Shown in pieces: positions 1 to 8,264 of a stretch of 64,000 nucleotides of DNA. Where the stretch lies: contig NZ_FZON01000006.1 in NCBI RefSeq assembly GCF_900188425.1, forward strand, positions 62,001-126,000. Direction: 5' to 3'. The position numbers and the translations under genes are program-made. The notes below the pieces were generated by a model. That model was given only the letters and a program-made list of their open reading frames with translations, was not told the DNA's origin and made no database searches. The DNA comes from Antarctobacter heliothermus (lineage in GTDB: Bacteria > Pseudomonadota > Alphaproteobacteria > Rhodobacterales > Rhodobacteraceae). How positions within the stretch are numbered: position 1 is the stretch's first letter; the number at the start of each line of letters is the position of its first letter.

Positions 1-2438
1 TTGCGTTCGGCCAGTTCGGTGGCGCGTTTCTCGGCAGTCTCAAGCCGGTGCCGCCAGCCGGACAGATCCTTGGTCACCTGCTGTGAGCGCCCCTTGCGGG
101 CGTCGCCATCACGCCGCAATTCATCATGGGCCGACCGTTTGGCCATCATGGTCATGCGCGCCGCCTCGACCGTCATCTTGACGTCTTCGGCCTGCGCGCG
201 CGCCTCTTCGAGATCGTCCAGCGTGTCGACCGCGCGCTGCGCCTCTGCCAGTTGGCCGCGTGCGGCACCGGCCTCATCCTCGTAGCGTTTGACCGACAGC
301 GCCGCGCTTTCAACCTTGCCCTCGGACATGTCGCGTTCGGCCTCTGCACGGCTGAGCGCGCGGGCCGCATCGGCCACCGCCTGATCCGCTGTCCTGCGGG
401 CCAGACGCGCGGTCTTGTCCGCCTCTGTCAGATCCCGCAACTGCGCAACCAGCGACTCGTGCGCCGCCAGCGTGCCGTCCAGCCGGGCCGAGGCCTCTGC
501 CATCTCCTGCTTGAGCCCCTCCAGCCGGTTCAGCTGTTCCAGCCGCAGCGCCGCGGTCGAGGGCTGATCCTCGGCCCAGGCCCGGTAACCGTCCCAGCGC
601 CACAAATCGCCCTCCAGCGTGACCAGCCGCTGCCCCGGTTTCAACAAGGCTTGCAGGCGCGGGCCGTCGTCGGCGTCAACCAGACCGATCTGGCTGAGGC
701 GGCGCGACAGCACGTCGGGAACCGACACATGCCCCGCCAGCGGGCTGGCCCCCTCGGGCAAGGGCTGCGTGTCGTCATAGGCGGCCAGCACAACCCAGCC
801 GGTCGGTCCGTCGCCCTCGACCTCGGGCGCGCGCAGGTCATCCGCCAATGCGGCCCCCAGCGCCTTTTCGTACCCCTGTTCCACCTGAAGCCGGTCAAGG
901 ATCTGCCCGCCCTCGGCGGTATCGCGGTCCAGCAACCGGGCCAGCGCCGTCACCTCGGCCCTCAGGGCGTTCATCTGGCCCTCGGCCTCGGACCTCTCAC
1001 CACGGGCTTCGGCCTCACGCGCCTGCGTTTCGGTGCGGGCTGTTTCGGCCTCGGTCAGGGCGTCCTCGGCCTCTTCCGCCGCGGCGTGGGCCTCTTCCAG
1101 TCGGTCCTGCGCCAGTTCTGCCGCCTCGCGCGACAGCGCCTGAGACTCGCGCGCGGTGTCAACCATGGCGCGGGCGCGCACCGCGTCGGCCTCATTGCGG
1201 TCAAGCGTCTTGCGGCAATCCGCAAGAAAGCGCTGCGCTGACTGGTGCCGCGCCGCCAGCCGCGCCACATCCTCTGTCTGTTGTTCAAGGTCGGCTTCGC
1301 GTGCCTGCAAGATGCTGGATGCCTCTCCCGCTGCCTCATGTGCCTCTGCCAGCCGCTCATCATGCCCTTCAGAGGCTTTTTGCAGCTCGCGTGCTTCCCA
1401 CTCCAGCCGCTCGATCGTCTCTCCGGCGTCGCGGTTCAACCCGGCCTCGCGGTCCATGTCGCGCACCAGTTGGGCGATACGGCTCTGCAAGGTCTCGATC
1501 CGGGCAAACGCCTGCTTTTCCTGATCGGTCAGGGTGTCACGCTGCACGATCAGTCGTTGCAGCACAGCGGCGGCGATGGCCTCTTCCTCGCGCAGCGGCG
1601 GCAAAGCGTCCTCATAGGTGCTGCGCGTCTTTTCCGCTGATCGGGCCGCAGTCTCGGCCTGCGCGGCCTTTGTCACCGTCTCGCGCAGCGCGGCATCCGC
1701 CACGGCGCGCGCCTCATCCGCCTCGCGCCAGCGGCGGTACAGCAGCATCCCTTCGGCCTGCCGCAGTTCCGTGCCGATGGCGCGGTAGCGCGCCGCCTGC
1801 CGCGCCTGTTTGGCCAGTTGCGACAGTTGCCCCGCCAGTTGTTCGACCACGTCATCGACGCGCAGCAGGTTGGTTTCGGTGCTTTTAAGTTTCAGCTCTG
1901 CCTCATGGCGGCGCTGGTACAGCCCGCCGATCCCGGCGGCATCCTCAAGGATCTTGCGGCGGTTCTTGGGCTTGGCGTTGATCAGTTCCGAGATCTGCCC
2001 CTGCCGCACCAGCGCAGGAGAGTGCGCGCCCGTGGCCGCATCGGCGAACAACATCTGAATGTCGCGCGCGCGGGTGTCCTTGGCGTTGACCTTGTAGGCA
2101 GAGCCCACGTCGCGGGTGATCCGGCGCACGATTTCCAGGTGGTCGCTGTCGTTGAACCCCGCAGGCGCCAGCCGGTCAGCGTTGTCGATGTGCAGGCTGA
2201 CCTCAGCAAAGTTGCGGGCTGGGCGTGAGGACGCCCCGGCAAAGATCACATCCTCCATCCCGCCGCCGCGCATCGCCTTGGCCCGGGTTTCGCCCATGAC
2301 CCAGCGCAGCGCCTCAAGCAGGTTTGATTTGCCGCAGCCGTTTGGCCCCACCACCCCGGTGAGGCCGGGATTGATGATCAGATCCGTGGGATCCACAAAG
2401 CTTTTGAAGCCAGTCAGTCTGATTTTGGAAAAGCGCAA
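1..2438 (-). CDS. smc: chromosome segregation protein SMC (3' end outside window)
   Basis: SMC ATPase that compacts and helps separate the chromosome together with ScpA/ScpB. About 812 N-terminal residues of roughly 1150 are present. The Walker A motif GPNGCGKS lies at residues 31-38. A long coiled coil rich in Ala, Glu, Arg and Gln runs from about residue 170 to 500, a hinge-like globular part covers about 510-620, and the returning coiled coil follows. The C-terminal ABC signature and Walker B lie beyond the window edge. The start is taken as TTG at 2438, giving MRFSKIRLTGFKSF, because family members begin at this point and no ATG is near. The open frame runs off the edge without a stop, so this is truncation by the window and not decay. 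Identification is firm; the start codon is less certain. Confidence 0.96.
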   Translation of the reverse strand, partial: MRFSKIRLTGFKSFVDPTDLIINPGLTGVVGPNGCGKSNLLEALRWVMGETRAKAMRGGGMEDVIFAGASSRPARNFAEVSLHIDNADRLAPAGFNDSDHLEIVRRITRDVGSAYKVNAKDTRARDIQMLFADAATGAHSPALVRQGQISELINAKPKNRRKILEDAAGIGGLYQRRHEAELKLKSTETNLLRVDDVVEQLAGQLSQLAKQARQAARYRAIGTELRQAEGMLLYRRWREADEARAVADAALRETVTKAAQAETAARSAEKTRSTYEDALPPLREEEAIAAAVLQRLIVQRDTLTDQEKQAFARIETLQSRIAQLVRDMDREAGLNRDAGETIERLEWEARELQKASEGHDERLAEAHEAAGEASSILQAREADLEQQTEDVARLAARHQSAQRFLADCRKTLDRNEADAVRARAMVDTARESQALSREAAELAQDRLEEAHAAAEEAEDALTEAETARTETQAREAEARGERSEAEGQMNALRAEVTALARLLDRDTAEGGQILDRLQVEQGYEKALGAALADDLRAPEVEGDGPTGWVVLAAYDDTQPLPEGASPLAGHVSVPDVLSRRLSQIGLVDADDGPRLQALLKPGQRLVTLEGDLWRWDGYRAWAEDQPSTAALRLEQLNRLEGLKQEMAEASARLDGTLAAHESLVAQLRDLTEADKTARLARRTADQAVADAARALSRAEAERDMSEGKVESAALSVKRYEDEAGAARGQLAEAQRAVDTLDDLEEARAQAEDVKMTVEAARMTMMAKRSAHDELRRDGDARKGRSQQVTKDLSGWRHRLETAEKRATELAER

Positions 2439-2554
2439 GGTGCCGGTCCGATTCCGTCGTGGACCTTCAGGGTGCTCTGTCGAGGTGGCGTGAGTCAAGA
2501 AAGGCGTGGCTCATGTGGCGGGCTTCTGCCAGTTCTCCACAAGATATTGGGTCG

Positions 2555-2959
2555 CTACCGTCCTGTTCGGCAGGTGAGGGCCCCGGCATGAATGCCAGCC
2601 CTCTGGTTGTGGTCTTCAATGTCGCAATAGATCGTTCTGGGCCGTCGCATCCTTTTTGGCGCGGGCCCGCCATCGCAAGACAGGCCGATCCACATCATCG
2701 CCGGGTCGCCCTCGACCCAGTCGGCGCGGCATCCGCTTTGTATTTGCGCGGCGATCCCGGCCTTGCGGGCGACATCCTCAAACCGGGGCAGCCATTCGGG
2801 AGATGTGCGCGTTGCCTCGACCAGATTCCCCCGGAAGCGCAGGGCAAAGCGTGATCCGTCGACGTCTTGCACGTGTTTCTCTGCCGCATAAAAACCTGGC
2901 CCCGCCGCATCACATGCAGCGAGGCCAAGCAGGAGGAGAACACATGGTAACCAACGCAT
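2555..2959 (-). CDS. small putative lipoprotein, function unknown
   Basis: 134 residues. The N-terminus has a short charged start, a Leu/Val-rich core and a lipobox LAAC with the acylated Cys at residue 16, so a lipid-anchored envelope protein is predicted. The mature part has scattered Cys residues and no motif I recognise. The start at 2959 is chosen over upstream Met codons because it places the signal sequence directly at the N-terminus. It is transcribed towards smc, 116 bases away, and could share its transcript. Confidence 0.7.
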   Translation of the reverse strand: MRWLPCVLLLLGLAACDAAGPGFYAAEKHVQDVDGSRFALRFRGNLVEATRTSPEWLPRFEDVARKAGIAAQIQSGCRADWVEGDPAMMWIGLSCDGGPAPKRMRRPRTIYCDIEDHNQRAGIHAGALTCRTGR

Positions 2960-3037
2960 AACCCGAGCCTGCCGCAAACTGGTTACTCGGAGGTTAAAAA
3001 CAATGCGTTCAAACAAAGTTATAGAAGGTTTTTCTTT

Positions 3038-3057
3038 ACATTCCCATTCCTGAATGT
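3038..3057 (+). promoter_or_regulatory. inverted repeat ATTC-N8-GAAT, operator 1 of the membrane-protein gene
   Basis: ACATTC at 3038-3043 and GAATGT at 3052-3057 form exact 6-bp arms around 8 bases. ATTC-N8-GAAT is the form I recall for the persulfide-responsive ArsR-family repressors SqrR and BigR. It lies 50-69 bases before the start codon at 3107. The sequence is seen; the regulator is inferred. Confidence 0.65.
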
Positions 3058-3061
3058 TTAT

Positions 3062-3083
3062 AACATTCCATCTTTAGAATGTT
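3062..3083 (+). promoter_or_regulatory. inverted repeat ATTC-N8-GAAT, operator 2 of the membrane-protein gene
   Basis: AACATTC at 3062-3068 and GAATGTT at 3077-3083 form 7-bp arms around 8 bases. The core is the same as in the site 25 bp upstream (centre to centre), a spacing near two and a half helical turns. It sits 24 bases before the start codon, where a repressor would block RNA polymerase. Confidence 0.68.
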
Positions 3084-3106
3084 TTCGAATGGCACAGGAG
3101 GCTCCC

Positions 3107-4318
3107 ATGGCCCAACCAGCACAAAGACCCGCCGACACCTACTCGCCACTCTATTTTCTCGGCTCCCTTGGCGCCGGCGGCATTGTCGTCACCTTTTTCA
3201 TGTTTCTGATGTTCTGGGTTCCGCACCCGACTCAGCCCGTTCCCGTGTTCGAGGACATCTTGGCCGCATGGTCAGGCGGCGCTCTTCCCAAGCAGGTGGC
3301 CATCGCGGTTGCCATGTCAGGGATCGCATTCTTTGCCATTCTCAATATCAAGGCGCTGATCTGGAACCTGCAATCTTACAGCGTGTTCCGGAAAACCACC
3401 GCCTACCCTGCCCTGCGCAACTCCAACGCGGAATCGACCCTGCTGGCGATGCCGCTGGCGCTGGCCATGACGGTCAACGTAGGGTTTATCCTTGGGCTGG
3501 TCTTTGTCCCGCAACTCTGGGCCGTGGTCGAATACCTGTTTCCCCTTGCGATGGTCGCCTTTGCCCTGATCGCCGTCATGGCCTTTCGCCTCATCGGTGA
3601 CTTTCTGGGCCGCGTGTTGTCCAAAGGGGGCCTGTTCGACGTCACCGCGCATAACTCCTTTGCGCAACTCACCCCTGCCTTTGCCGTGTCGATGGTAGCC
3701 GTCGGCTTTGCCGCTCCGGTCGCGATGAGCACCAACCCCACCACCGTAGGTGTCGCCATGGTTCTGTCGACCCTGCTTGGCACCATCGCCATCGTCTACA
3801 CTGTTGTTGCGGCGATCACCGCGTTCGGGTCGATGTTGCAACACGGCACCGCTCGTGAGGCCGGCCCGACCCTGATGATCATCGTCCCCATCGTCACAGT
3901 TCTGGGGATCATGTTCCTGCGGCAAGAGCACGGGCTGCACACCACCTACGACTCGCACGCCAATGCGGGAGAGACGATGGTCTTTCTGGCCCGCCTGATC
4001 GCCATCCAGCTGGCCTTTCTGGGTCTTGGTGCGGTCGTTCTGAGGGCACAGGGCTATTTCAGTGACTTCGTCGTGGGCACCAAGACGTCGCCCGGATCCT
4101 ACGCGCTGGTCTGTCCCTTTGTGGCGCTGTCCGTGATGCTGCAATTCTTCATCAACAAGGGGCTGGTCGCCGCCGATGTGATTGCGAAATACGACGTTGC
4201 CTATTGGGGTCTGACCGGACTTGCCATCGCGTCGCAGGTTGTCGCCATCGCGTTGGTGCTGCGTCTGAACCGCCAGCACTTTGGCCACACAACCGCAAAC
4301 GCCATTCCGGCCGAGTAA
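3107..4318 (+). CDS. ten-helix integral membrane protein, function unknown, predicted sulfur-responsive
   Basis: 403 residues with about ten hydrophobic segments spread evenly from residue 17 to the C-terminus and no signal peptide. The helix count resembles the TehA/SLAC1 anion-channel fold, but I see no decisive signature. I have an uncertain memory that NCBI calls related proteins TsoY; that needs checking. The start is ATG 3107, because AGGAGG lies at 3096-3101 with a 5-base spacer. The upstream ATG at 3089 precedes the ribosome-binding site and is rejected. Two tandem ATTC-N8-GAAT operators precede it, and the same motif stands before the sulfide:quinone oxidoreductase and SulP genes of this window. 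A role in moving a sulfur compound is therefore inferred, not shown. Confidence 0.82.
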   Translation: MAQPAQRPADTYSPLYFLGSLGAGGIVVTFFMFLMFWVPHPTQPVPVFEDILAAWSGGALPKQVAIAVAMSGIAFFAILNIKALIWNLQSYSVFRKTTAYPALRNSNAESTLLAMPLALAMTVNVGFILGLVFVPQLWAVVEYLFPLAMVAFALIAVMAFRLIGDFLGRVLSKGGLFDVTAHNSFAQLTPAFAVSMVAVGFAAPVAMSTNPTTVGVAMVLSTLLGTIAIVYTVVAAITAFGSMLQHGTAREAGPTLMIIVPIVTVLGIMFLRQEHGLHTTYDSHANAGETMVFLARLIAIQLAFLGLGAVVLRAQGYFSDFVVGTKTSPGSYALVCPFVALSVMLQFFINKGLVAADVIAKYDVAYWGLTGLAIASQVVAIALVLRLNRQHFGHTTANAIPAE

Positions 4319-4348
4319 CGTCCCTTCCGTTGCCAGGCCGATCCTTGG

Positions 4349-4377
4349 GCCGGACCTGTTGGTCCGGCTCCTTTTTT
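4349..4377. terminator. rho-independent terminator
   Basis: GCCGGACC (4349-4356), a TGTT loop, GGTCCGGC (4361-4368) and a T run at 4372-4377. It ends the membrane-protein transcript and separates it from convergent mipZ. Confidence 0.88.
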
Positions 4378-4386
4378 GTGGTCCTG

Positions 4387-5196
4387 TCAGAAATTGACCT
4401 CAACGCCGGGCAGTTTCAGCGATTTGATCAAGTCGCGCACCTCTTGTCGCGCCGCGATGTTCGACAGGCTGAGACTGCGCACACCGATGTCGCGCAGATC
4501 CAGAAGTGTCAGGCCACGCGGAAACAGCTCACGGAACACCACGCGTTCGGAGAATCCCGGCCCGACGCGAAAGCCGATGCGCTTGGCCAGTGTGGCAACC
4601 GCCTTTTCCATCTTGGCCTTGTTGATCATCTGTTGCGCCCCGACCCTATTGCGCAGAACAATCCAGTCCATCGGGGACAGCCCCGCCTGCGCGCGCAACT
4701 GGCGCGCCGACCAGACCATCTCGGCGTAGACGGACGGACCAAGGATCTTTTCCCCGTCGCCCTCGATCCGCGCCAACAGGTCGAAATCGACAAAACTGTC
4801 ATTCAGGGGCGTGATCAGCGTATCGGCCAGCGAATGCGCGACCTGCGCCAGCCGGGTGTAGGAGCCGGGGCAGTCTATGATGATGAAATCAGACTTTTCT
4901 TCCAACTCGGCCACCGCGCGGTTCAGCCGGTTGTCGGCGGACTGCTCTCCGGCCGCGACCGCAGCCGGGTCGGCATCGGGCAGCTGCATGTAGCCCGGTA
5001 ACGGCAAGTCGCGCTCTTCTTTTTTCAACCACGCGCGGCGGTTGGACAAATAGCGGCCAAGGCTCTGCTGTCGCAGGTCGAGGTCCAGCGTCCAGACCCG
5101 GTGATCCATCCGCGCCAACGCGGTGGCGACGTGCATCGCGATGGTCGACTTGCCCGCGCCGCCCTTTTCGTTACCGACAACGATGATATGTGCCAC
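4387..5196 (-). CDS. mipZ: division-plane positioning ATPase MipZ
   Basis: 269-residue ParA/MinD-type ATPase. In alphaproteobacteria MipZ binds ParB at the poles and forms a gradient that inhibits FtsZ assembly except at midcell. The deviant Walker A motif KGGAGKST lies at residues 11-18, and the DLDLRQ and IIIDCPGSY segments supply the other nucleotide-binding loops. I place the start at GTG 5196 (reads MAHIIVVGNEK), because the homologous N-terminus begins there; the ATG at 5223 would add nine unconserved residues. It lies downstream of the F0 operon on the same strand with a 135-base gap. Confidence 0.93.
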   Translation of the reverse strand: MAHIIVVGNEKGGAGKSTIAMHVATALARMDHRVWTLDLDLRQQSLGRYLSNRRAWLKKEERDLPLPGYMQLPDADPAAVAAGEQSADNRLNRAVAELEEKSDFIIIDCPGSYTRLAQVAHSLADTLITPLNDSFVDFDLLARIEGDGEKILGPSVYAEMVWSARQLRAQAGLSPMDWIVLRNRVGAQQMINKAKMEKAVATLAKRIGFRVGPGFSERVVFRELFPRGLTLLDLRDIGVRSLSLSNIAARQEVRDLIKSLKLPGVEVNF

Positions 5197-5284
5197 GCCT
5201 GTGCCTCTTGTCCATTGCGCCACGGCTGTCCCGTGGTCAGTTGTTTTCTGCTTTAGGGCCCTTGCAAAGGCCCGGAACGCGCAA

Positions 5285-5306
5285 GGCCCGGCGCAGTGGC
5301 CGGGCC
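5285..5306 (-). terminator. possible terminator after the F0 operon
   Basis: GGCCCGGC (5285-5292) and GCCGGGCC (5299-5306) form a perfect 8-bp stem with a 6-base loop, 26 bases past the atpF stop. There is no clear T run, so it may be a weak terminator or an mRNA-protecting hairpin. Confidence 0.5.
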
Positions 5307-5331
5307 TCGCCTTGATTCCTGAGACCTGCCG

Positions 5332-5892
5332 TCAGTGCAGTTTGGCGCCCACGTCGGCAATAGCGTCGTCGATCAGCTTGCCAGCGCTGTCTGCGGTCAT
5401 CTGCTCAGCCACAACGCTGCGCGCGGCGGCAATGGCCAGGGACGCGGCGCGGTCGCGCACCTCCCGGATGGCCGCTGCTTCGGCAGAGGCGATCTGGCTT
5501 TCGGCGGCAGCAAGGCGGCGGGTGATCGACTGGGCGATCTCTGCCTTGGCCTGCTCGGCGGCCAGTTCGGATTCCTGCTTGGCGTGCGCGATGATGCGAT
5601 CCGCCTGCGCCTGCGCCTCACGTTGCTTGCGCTCATAGCTGGCCAGCAAGGTCTGGGCCTCTTCGCGCAACTGGCGTGCTTCGTCCAGTTCGTCCTGAAT
5701 ACCCTCAGCCCGCTTGTCCAGCAGACCGGCAAGCATACCCGGCACCTTGAAATAGATCAGCACCGCGATAAAGAGGATAAAGCCAAGCAGCACCACGAAG
5801 TCCGTGTTGCCCAGCGAAAAGAACGGACCAGAGGCCGCCGCCGCAGGTGTGGCCGACAGGGCGGCCAGAACGGGAAGGATGAGTTTCTTCAT
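5332..5892 (-). CDS. atpF: F0 ATP synthase subunit b
   Basis: 186 residues. Peripheral-stalk subunit with a cleavable-looking hydrophobic N-terminus, one membrane helix (about residues 30-52) and a long Ala/Glu/Gln/Arg-rich coiled coil that contacts F1. It is the last gene of the F0 operon, four bases after the b' gene. Phototrophic and many other alphaproteobacteria build the stalk from a b/b' heterodimer, as here. Confidence 0.96.
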   Translation of the reverse strand: MKKLILPVLAALSATPAAAASGPFFSLGNTDFVVLLGFILFIAVLIYFKVPGMLAGLLDKRAEGIQDELDEARQLREEAQTLLASYERKQREAQAQADRIIAHAKQESELAAEQAKAEIAQSITRRLAAAESQIASAEAAAIREVRDRAASLAIAAARSVVAEQMTADSAGKLIDDAIADVGAKLH

Positions 5893-5896
5893 GGCC

Positions 5897-6448
5897 TTAC
5901 CCTTTCAGCTGCGCGTCGACCGCGCTTGCGATCTTGGCGTCGTCAGCGACACCACCCAGCGCGGCCACGATGGCCCCGGCGGTATCCTTTGCCACGGTCT
6001 CGACATGGGCCATGGCGCTTTCGCGGATCTCGGCGATTGCCTTCTCCGACTCGACGGCCTTGGCTGCGATTTCCGCGTCGGCCTTGGCGATTGCATCGCC
6101 CAGATCGGCCTTGATGTCGTCACGCGCCTTTTGCGCAATGGTCTGGGCCTCGGCCCGAGCATCGGCAAGCGCCTTGTCATAAGCGGCTTCGGCGTCTTGT
6201 GCCTTGCGCTTGAGATCTTCGGCGGCGGCGATGTCGTTTGTGATGGTCCCCTGACGTTCCGCCAGAACCGCGGCGATGCGCGGCAGGGCGATACGGGCCA
6301 GCACAAAGTAGATCACGATCAACGTGATCACCAGCCAGAAGACCTGGTTTCCGATCCAATCGCCGCAGAGCTGCGGCATCCCGACGGCGCTGCCGCCGGC
6401 GTCAACGCATGCGCTGACAGGCTCGGACCCGTGAGTTTCGGTCGCCAT
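5897..6448 (-). CDS. atpX: F0 ATP synthase subunit b'
   Basis: 183 residues, the second b-type stalk subunit. It has a 30-residue N-terminal tail, a membrane helix around residues 37-53 and then a coiled coil. Its first seven residues, MATETHG, are identical to those of subunit a in the same operon. Its stop is four bases from the atpF start. The symbol varies between annotations (atpX, atpG, atpF2). Confidence 0.94.
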   Translation of the reverse strand: MATETHGSEPVSACVDAGGSAVGMPQLCGDWIGNQVFWLVITLIVIYFVLARIALPRIAAVLAERQGTITNDIAAAEDLKRKAQDAEAAYDKALADARAEAQTIAQKARDDIKADLGDAIAKADAEIAAKAVESEKAIAEIRESAMAHVETVAKDTAGAIVAALGGVADDAKIASAVDAQLKG

Positions 6449-6479
6449 GTTGTCCTCCGTCGGAACTTGTCTCTACATC

Positions 6480-6505
6480 GGGCGGTCAGGGTTGCCTGAC
6501 CGCCC
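6480..6505 (-). promoter_or_regulatory. intercistronic hairpin between atpE and b' gene
   Basis: GGGCGGTCAGG (6480-6490) pairs exactly with CCTGACCGCCC (6495-6505) across a 4-base loop, with no T run. It lies just past the atpE stop. A stem of this strength is likely to protect the atpE mRNA end from exonucleases. Confidence 0.7.
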
Positions 6506-6533
6506 GCGCGTAAGGATCGTTAAGTTCCGTGGT

Positions 6534-6758
6534 TTAGACGGCGAACATCAACAGCAGCGAAACGAGGAAGGCAAAGATGCCCAGCGCTTCTGCGAATGCG
6601 ATGCCGATGAAGAGAGTAGCAGTCTGGCCAGCGGCGGCCGAGGGGTTGCGCAGGGCGCCAGACAGGAAGTTGCCTGCAACGTTACCCACCCCGATAGCGG
6701 CTGCGCCGGAACCGATTGCTGCCAGGCCTGCGCCGATGTGTGCGAGATCGCCTTCCAT
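6534..6758 (-). CDS. atpE: F0 ATP synthase subunit c
   Basis: 74 residues forming two membrane helices with a polar loop near residues 36-44. The proton-carrying carboxylate is Glu57 in the second helix ([15 protein letters not shown]). The c ring needs many copies per complex. Matching that need, strong hairpins stand on both sides of this gene only, one at 6480-6505 and one at 6811-6828. Confidence 0.97.
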   Translation of the reverse strand: MEGDLAHIGAGLAAIGSGAAAIGVGNVAGNFLSGALRNPSAAAGQTATLFIGIAFAEALGIFAFLVSLLLMFAV

Positions 6759-6810
6759 TGAGATTCTCCTTACGATTGGAAGTTGAGTATTCGGGTTGTT
6801 CAGTCGGTAG

Positions 6811-6828
6811 GCCGGGCTTCAGCCCGGC
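6811..6828 (-). promoter_or_regulatory. intercistronic hairpin between atpB and atpE
   Basis: GCCGGGCT (6811-6818) and AGCCCGGC (6821-6828) form an 8-bp stem with a two-base centre, in the 77-base gap upstream of atpE. It could define the 5' end of a stable atpE-only mRNA. Confidence 0.6.
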
Positions 6829-6835
6829 AACCGTA

Positions 6836-7609
6836 TCAGTGATGCGGGTGCAGTGCGTCCTTGAGGTACACACAGGTCAGGATCGTGAAGACATAGGCCT
6901 GGATAAAGGCCACCAGGATCTCCAGCCCGTACATGGCGGTGATCGCGAGGATCGAGAACGGCGAGATCAAGCCGATGGCTGCAAACCCGGCGAAAACCTT
7001 GATCACCGCGTGTCCGGCCATGACGTTACCGGCAAGACGAATGGAGTGGCTGACCGGGCGCACAAAGTACGAGATCAGCTCGATCAGGGCCAGAACAGGG
7101 CGCAGCGCCAGCGGCGCACTTGCCACCCAGAACAAGCTCAGGAACCCGGCACCGTTCTTGACAAAACCCAGGATGGTCACGGTCAGGAACACCGCCATCG
7201 CCAGCACCACGGTCACGGCAAAATGCGAGGTGGTGGTAAAGCTCATCGGCAACAGGCCAAGGAAGTTGGCGAAGACGATGAACAGGAACAGGGTCATGAT
7301 GTAGGGGAAATACTTCAGCCCGTCCTTGCCCGCGACATCCTCGACCATCTTGTAGACAAAGCCGTAGGCGAGTTCAGCCACCGACTGCGACCGCGACGGC
7401 ACGATGGCGCGCTTGGACGTGCCCAATACCATCAGCAGCACAACCGCCACGATGGACAGGAACAACCACAGCGTCACGTTGGTGATGGTGAACATGCCCA
7501 CCGTGCTGGCGTCGCCGAACAGCGGCTTGACGATGAACTGGTCCATCGGGTGGAACACCAGGGCGCCGCTTTCCGCGGCATGATCTGCACCGTGCGTCTC
7601 AGTCGCCAT
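6836..7609 (-). CDS. atpB: F0 ATP synthase subunit a
   Basis: 257 residues. Proton half-channel subunit with five or six hydrophobic helices. The conserved arginine facing the c ring is in [14 protein letters not shown] near residue 190. The start at 7609 gives [10 protein letters not shown]; the longer frame upstream lies inside atpI. Its first 11 bases overlap the end of atpI, so the two are translationally coupled. Confidence 0.95.
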   Translation of the reverse strand: MATETHGADHAAESGALVFHPMDQFIVKPLFGDASTVGMFTITNVTLWLFLSIVAVVLLMVLGTSKRAIVPSRSQSVAELAYGFVYKMVEDVAGKDGLKYFPYIMTLFLFIVFANFLGLLPMSFTTTSHFAVTVVLAMAVFLTVTILGFVKNGAGFLSLFWVASAPLALRPVLALIELISYFVRPVSHSIRLAGNVMAGHAVIKVFAGFAAIGLISPFSILAITAMYGLEILVAFIQAYVFTILTCVYLKDALHPHH

Positions 7610-8075
7610 GTTTTTTCCCCTCATCCGCTCCGGTGGCCCGGGCGCTGTCTTCATCGCCCTCGCCGGGGCTTTTGCCTGCGCCCCCGCCGGGGCCTGTCCC
7701 GGACGCGCCGGGGCTCATACTCGCCTGCACCTCTTTTGCCGTGCGCAGCATCACCTTGATGCCCGCGGCGACGCCCAGAAGCGCGAACACCACCATCAGG
7801 AACGGCTTGGTGCCCAAGAGGACGTCGAGGCCGAAACCGATCCCGAAACCGATCCCCAGACCGGCCACCATTTCCGTCACCATGCGCCAGGCGATATTAG
7901 CCTGACTGTAGTGCTCTTCCTGATGGGCTTTGTCGACTTTCCGGCCCGCCTTGTAGGCGGTCAGCTTGGCGTCCAGGTCGTCCAGCTTACGCTTGGGATC
8001 TTGGTCGCTCACGTCGTCGTTGGCTCCACTCAGGTTCGCCTTGGTGCTATGTTGCGGCGCGTCTTGAGTCAACAT
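7599..8075 (-). CDS. atpI: ATP synthase assembly protein AtpI
   Basis: 158 residues. First gene of the F0 operon. A charged N-terminal arm of about 65 residues precedes two membrane helices rich in Gly ([15 protein letters not shown]), as in AtpI proteins that assist c-ring assembly or magnesium handling. The C-terminal tail of about 40 residues is Gly/Ser/Glu rich and probably disordered. It overlaps atpB by 11 bases. Confidence 0.88.
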   Translation of the reverse strand: MLTQDAPQHSTKANLSGANDDVSDQDPKRKLDDLDAKLTAYKAGRKVDKAHQEEHYSQANIAWRMVTEMVAGLGIGFGIGFGLDVLLGTKPFLMVVFALLGVAAGIKVMLRTAKEVQASMSPGASGTGPGGGAGKSPGEGDEDSARATGADEGKKHGD

Positions 8076-8264
8076 GCGTGAACGACCGGGGAAACCACCT
8101 CTATGCCATTGCTATAAAACGCAAAAAACAAACGCCCCCGCCCGACTGCCATTCCGCCGCAGGCGCCGACAGCGCCCGAGACGCTGCAAATGCACATTCA
8201 ACTTTGCGGTTGAGTTTTCTTTCCACCCCGCCCACACCACTGCAAACCGCTACAGGAGACACCC

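Noticed and set aside
3089-3106. Upstream ATG of the ten-helix membrane protein
   Set aside because: The AGGAGG ribosome-binding site lies between this ATG and the one at 3107, so translation should begin at 3107.
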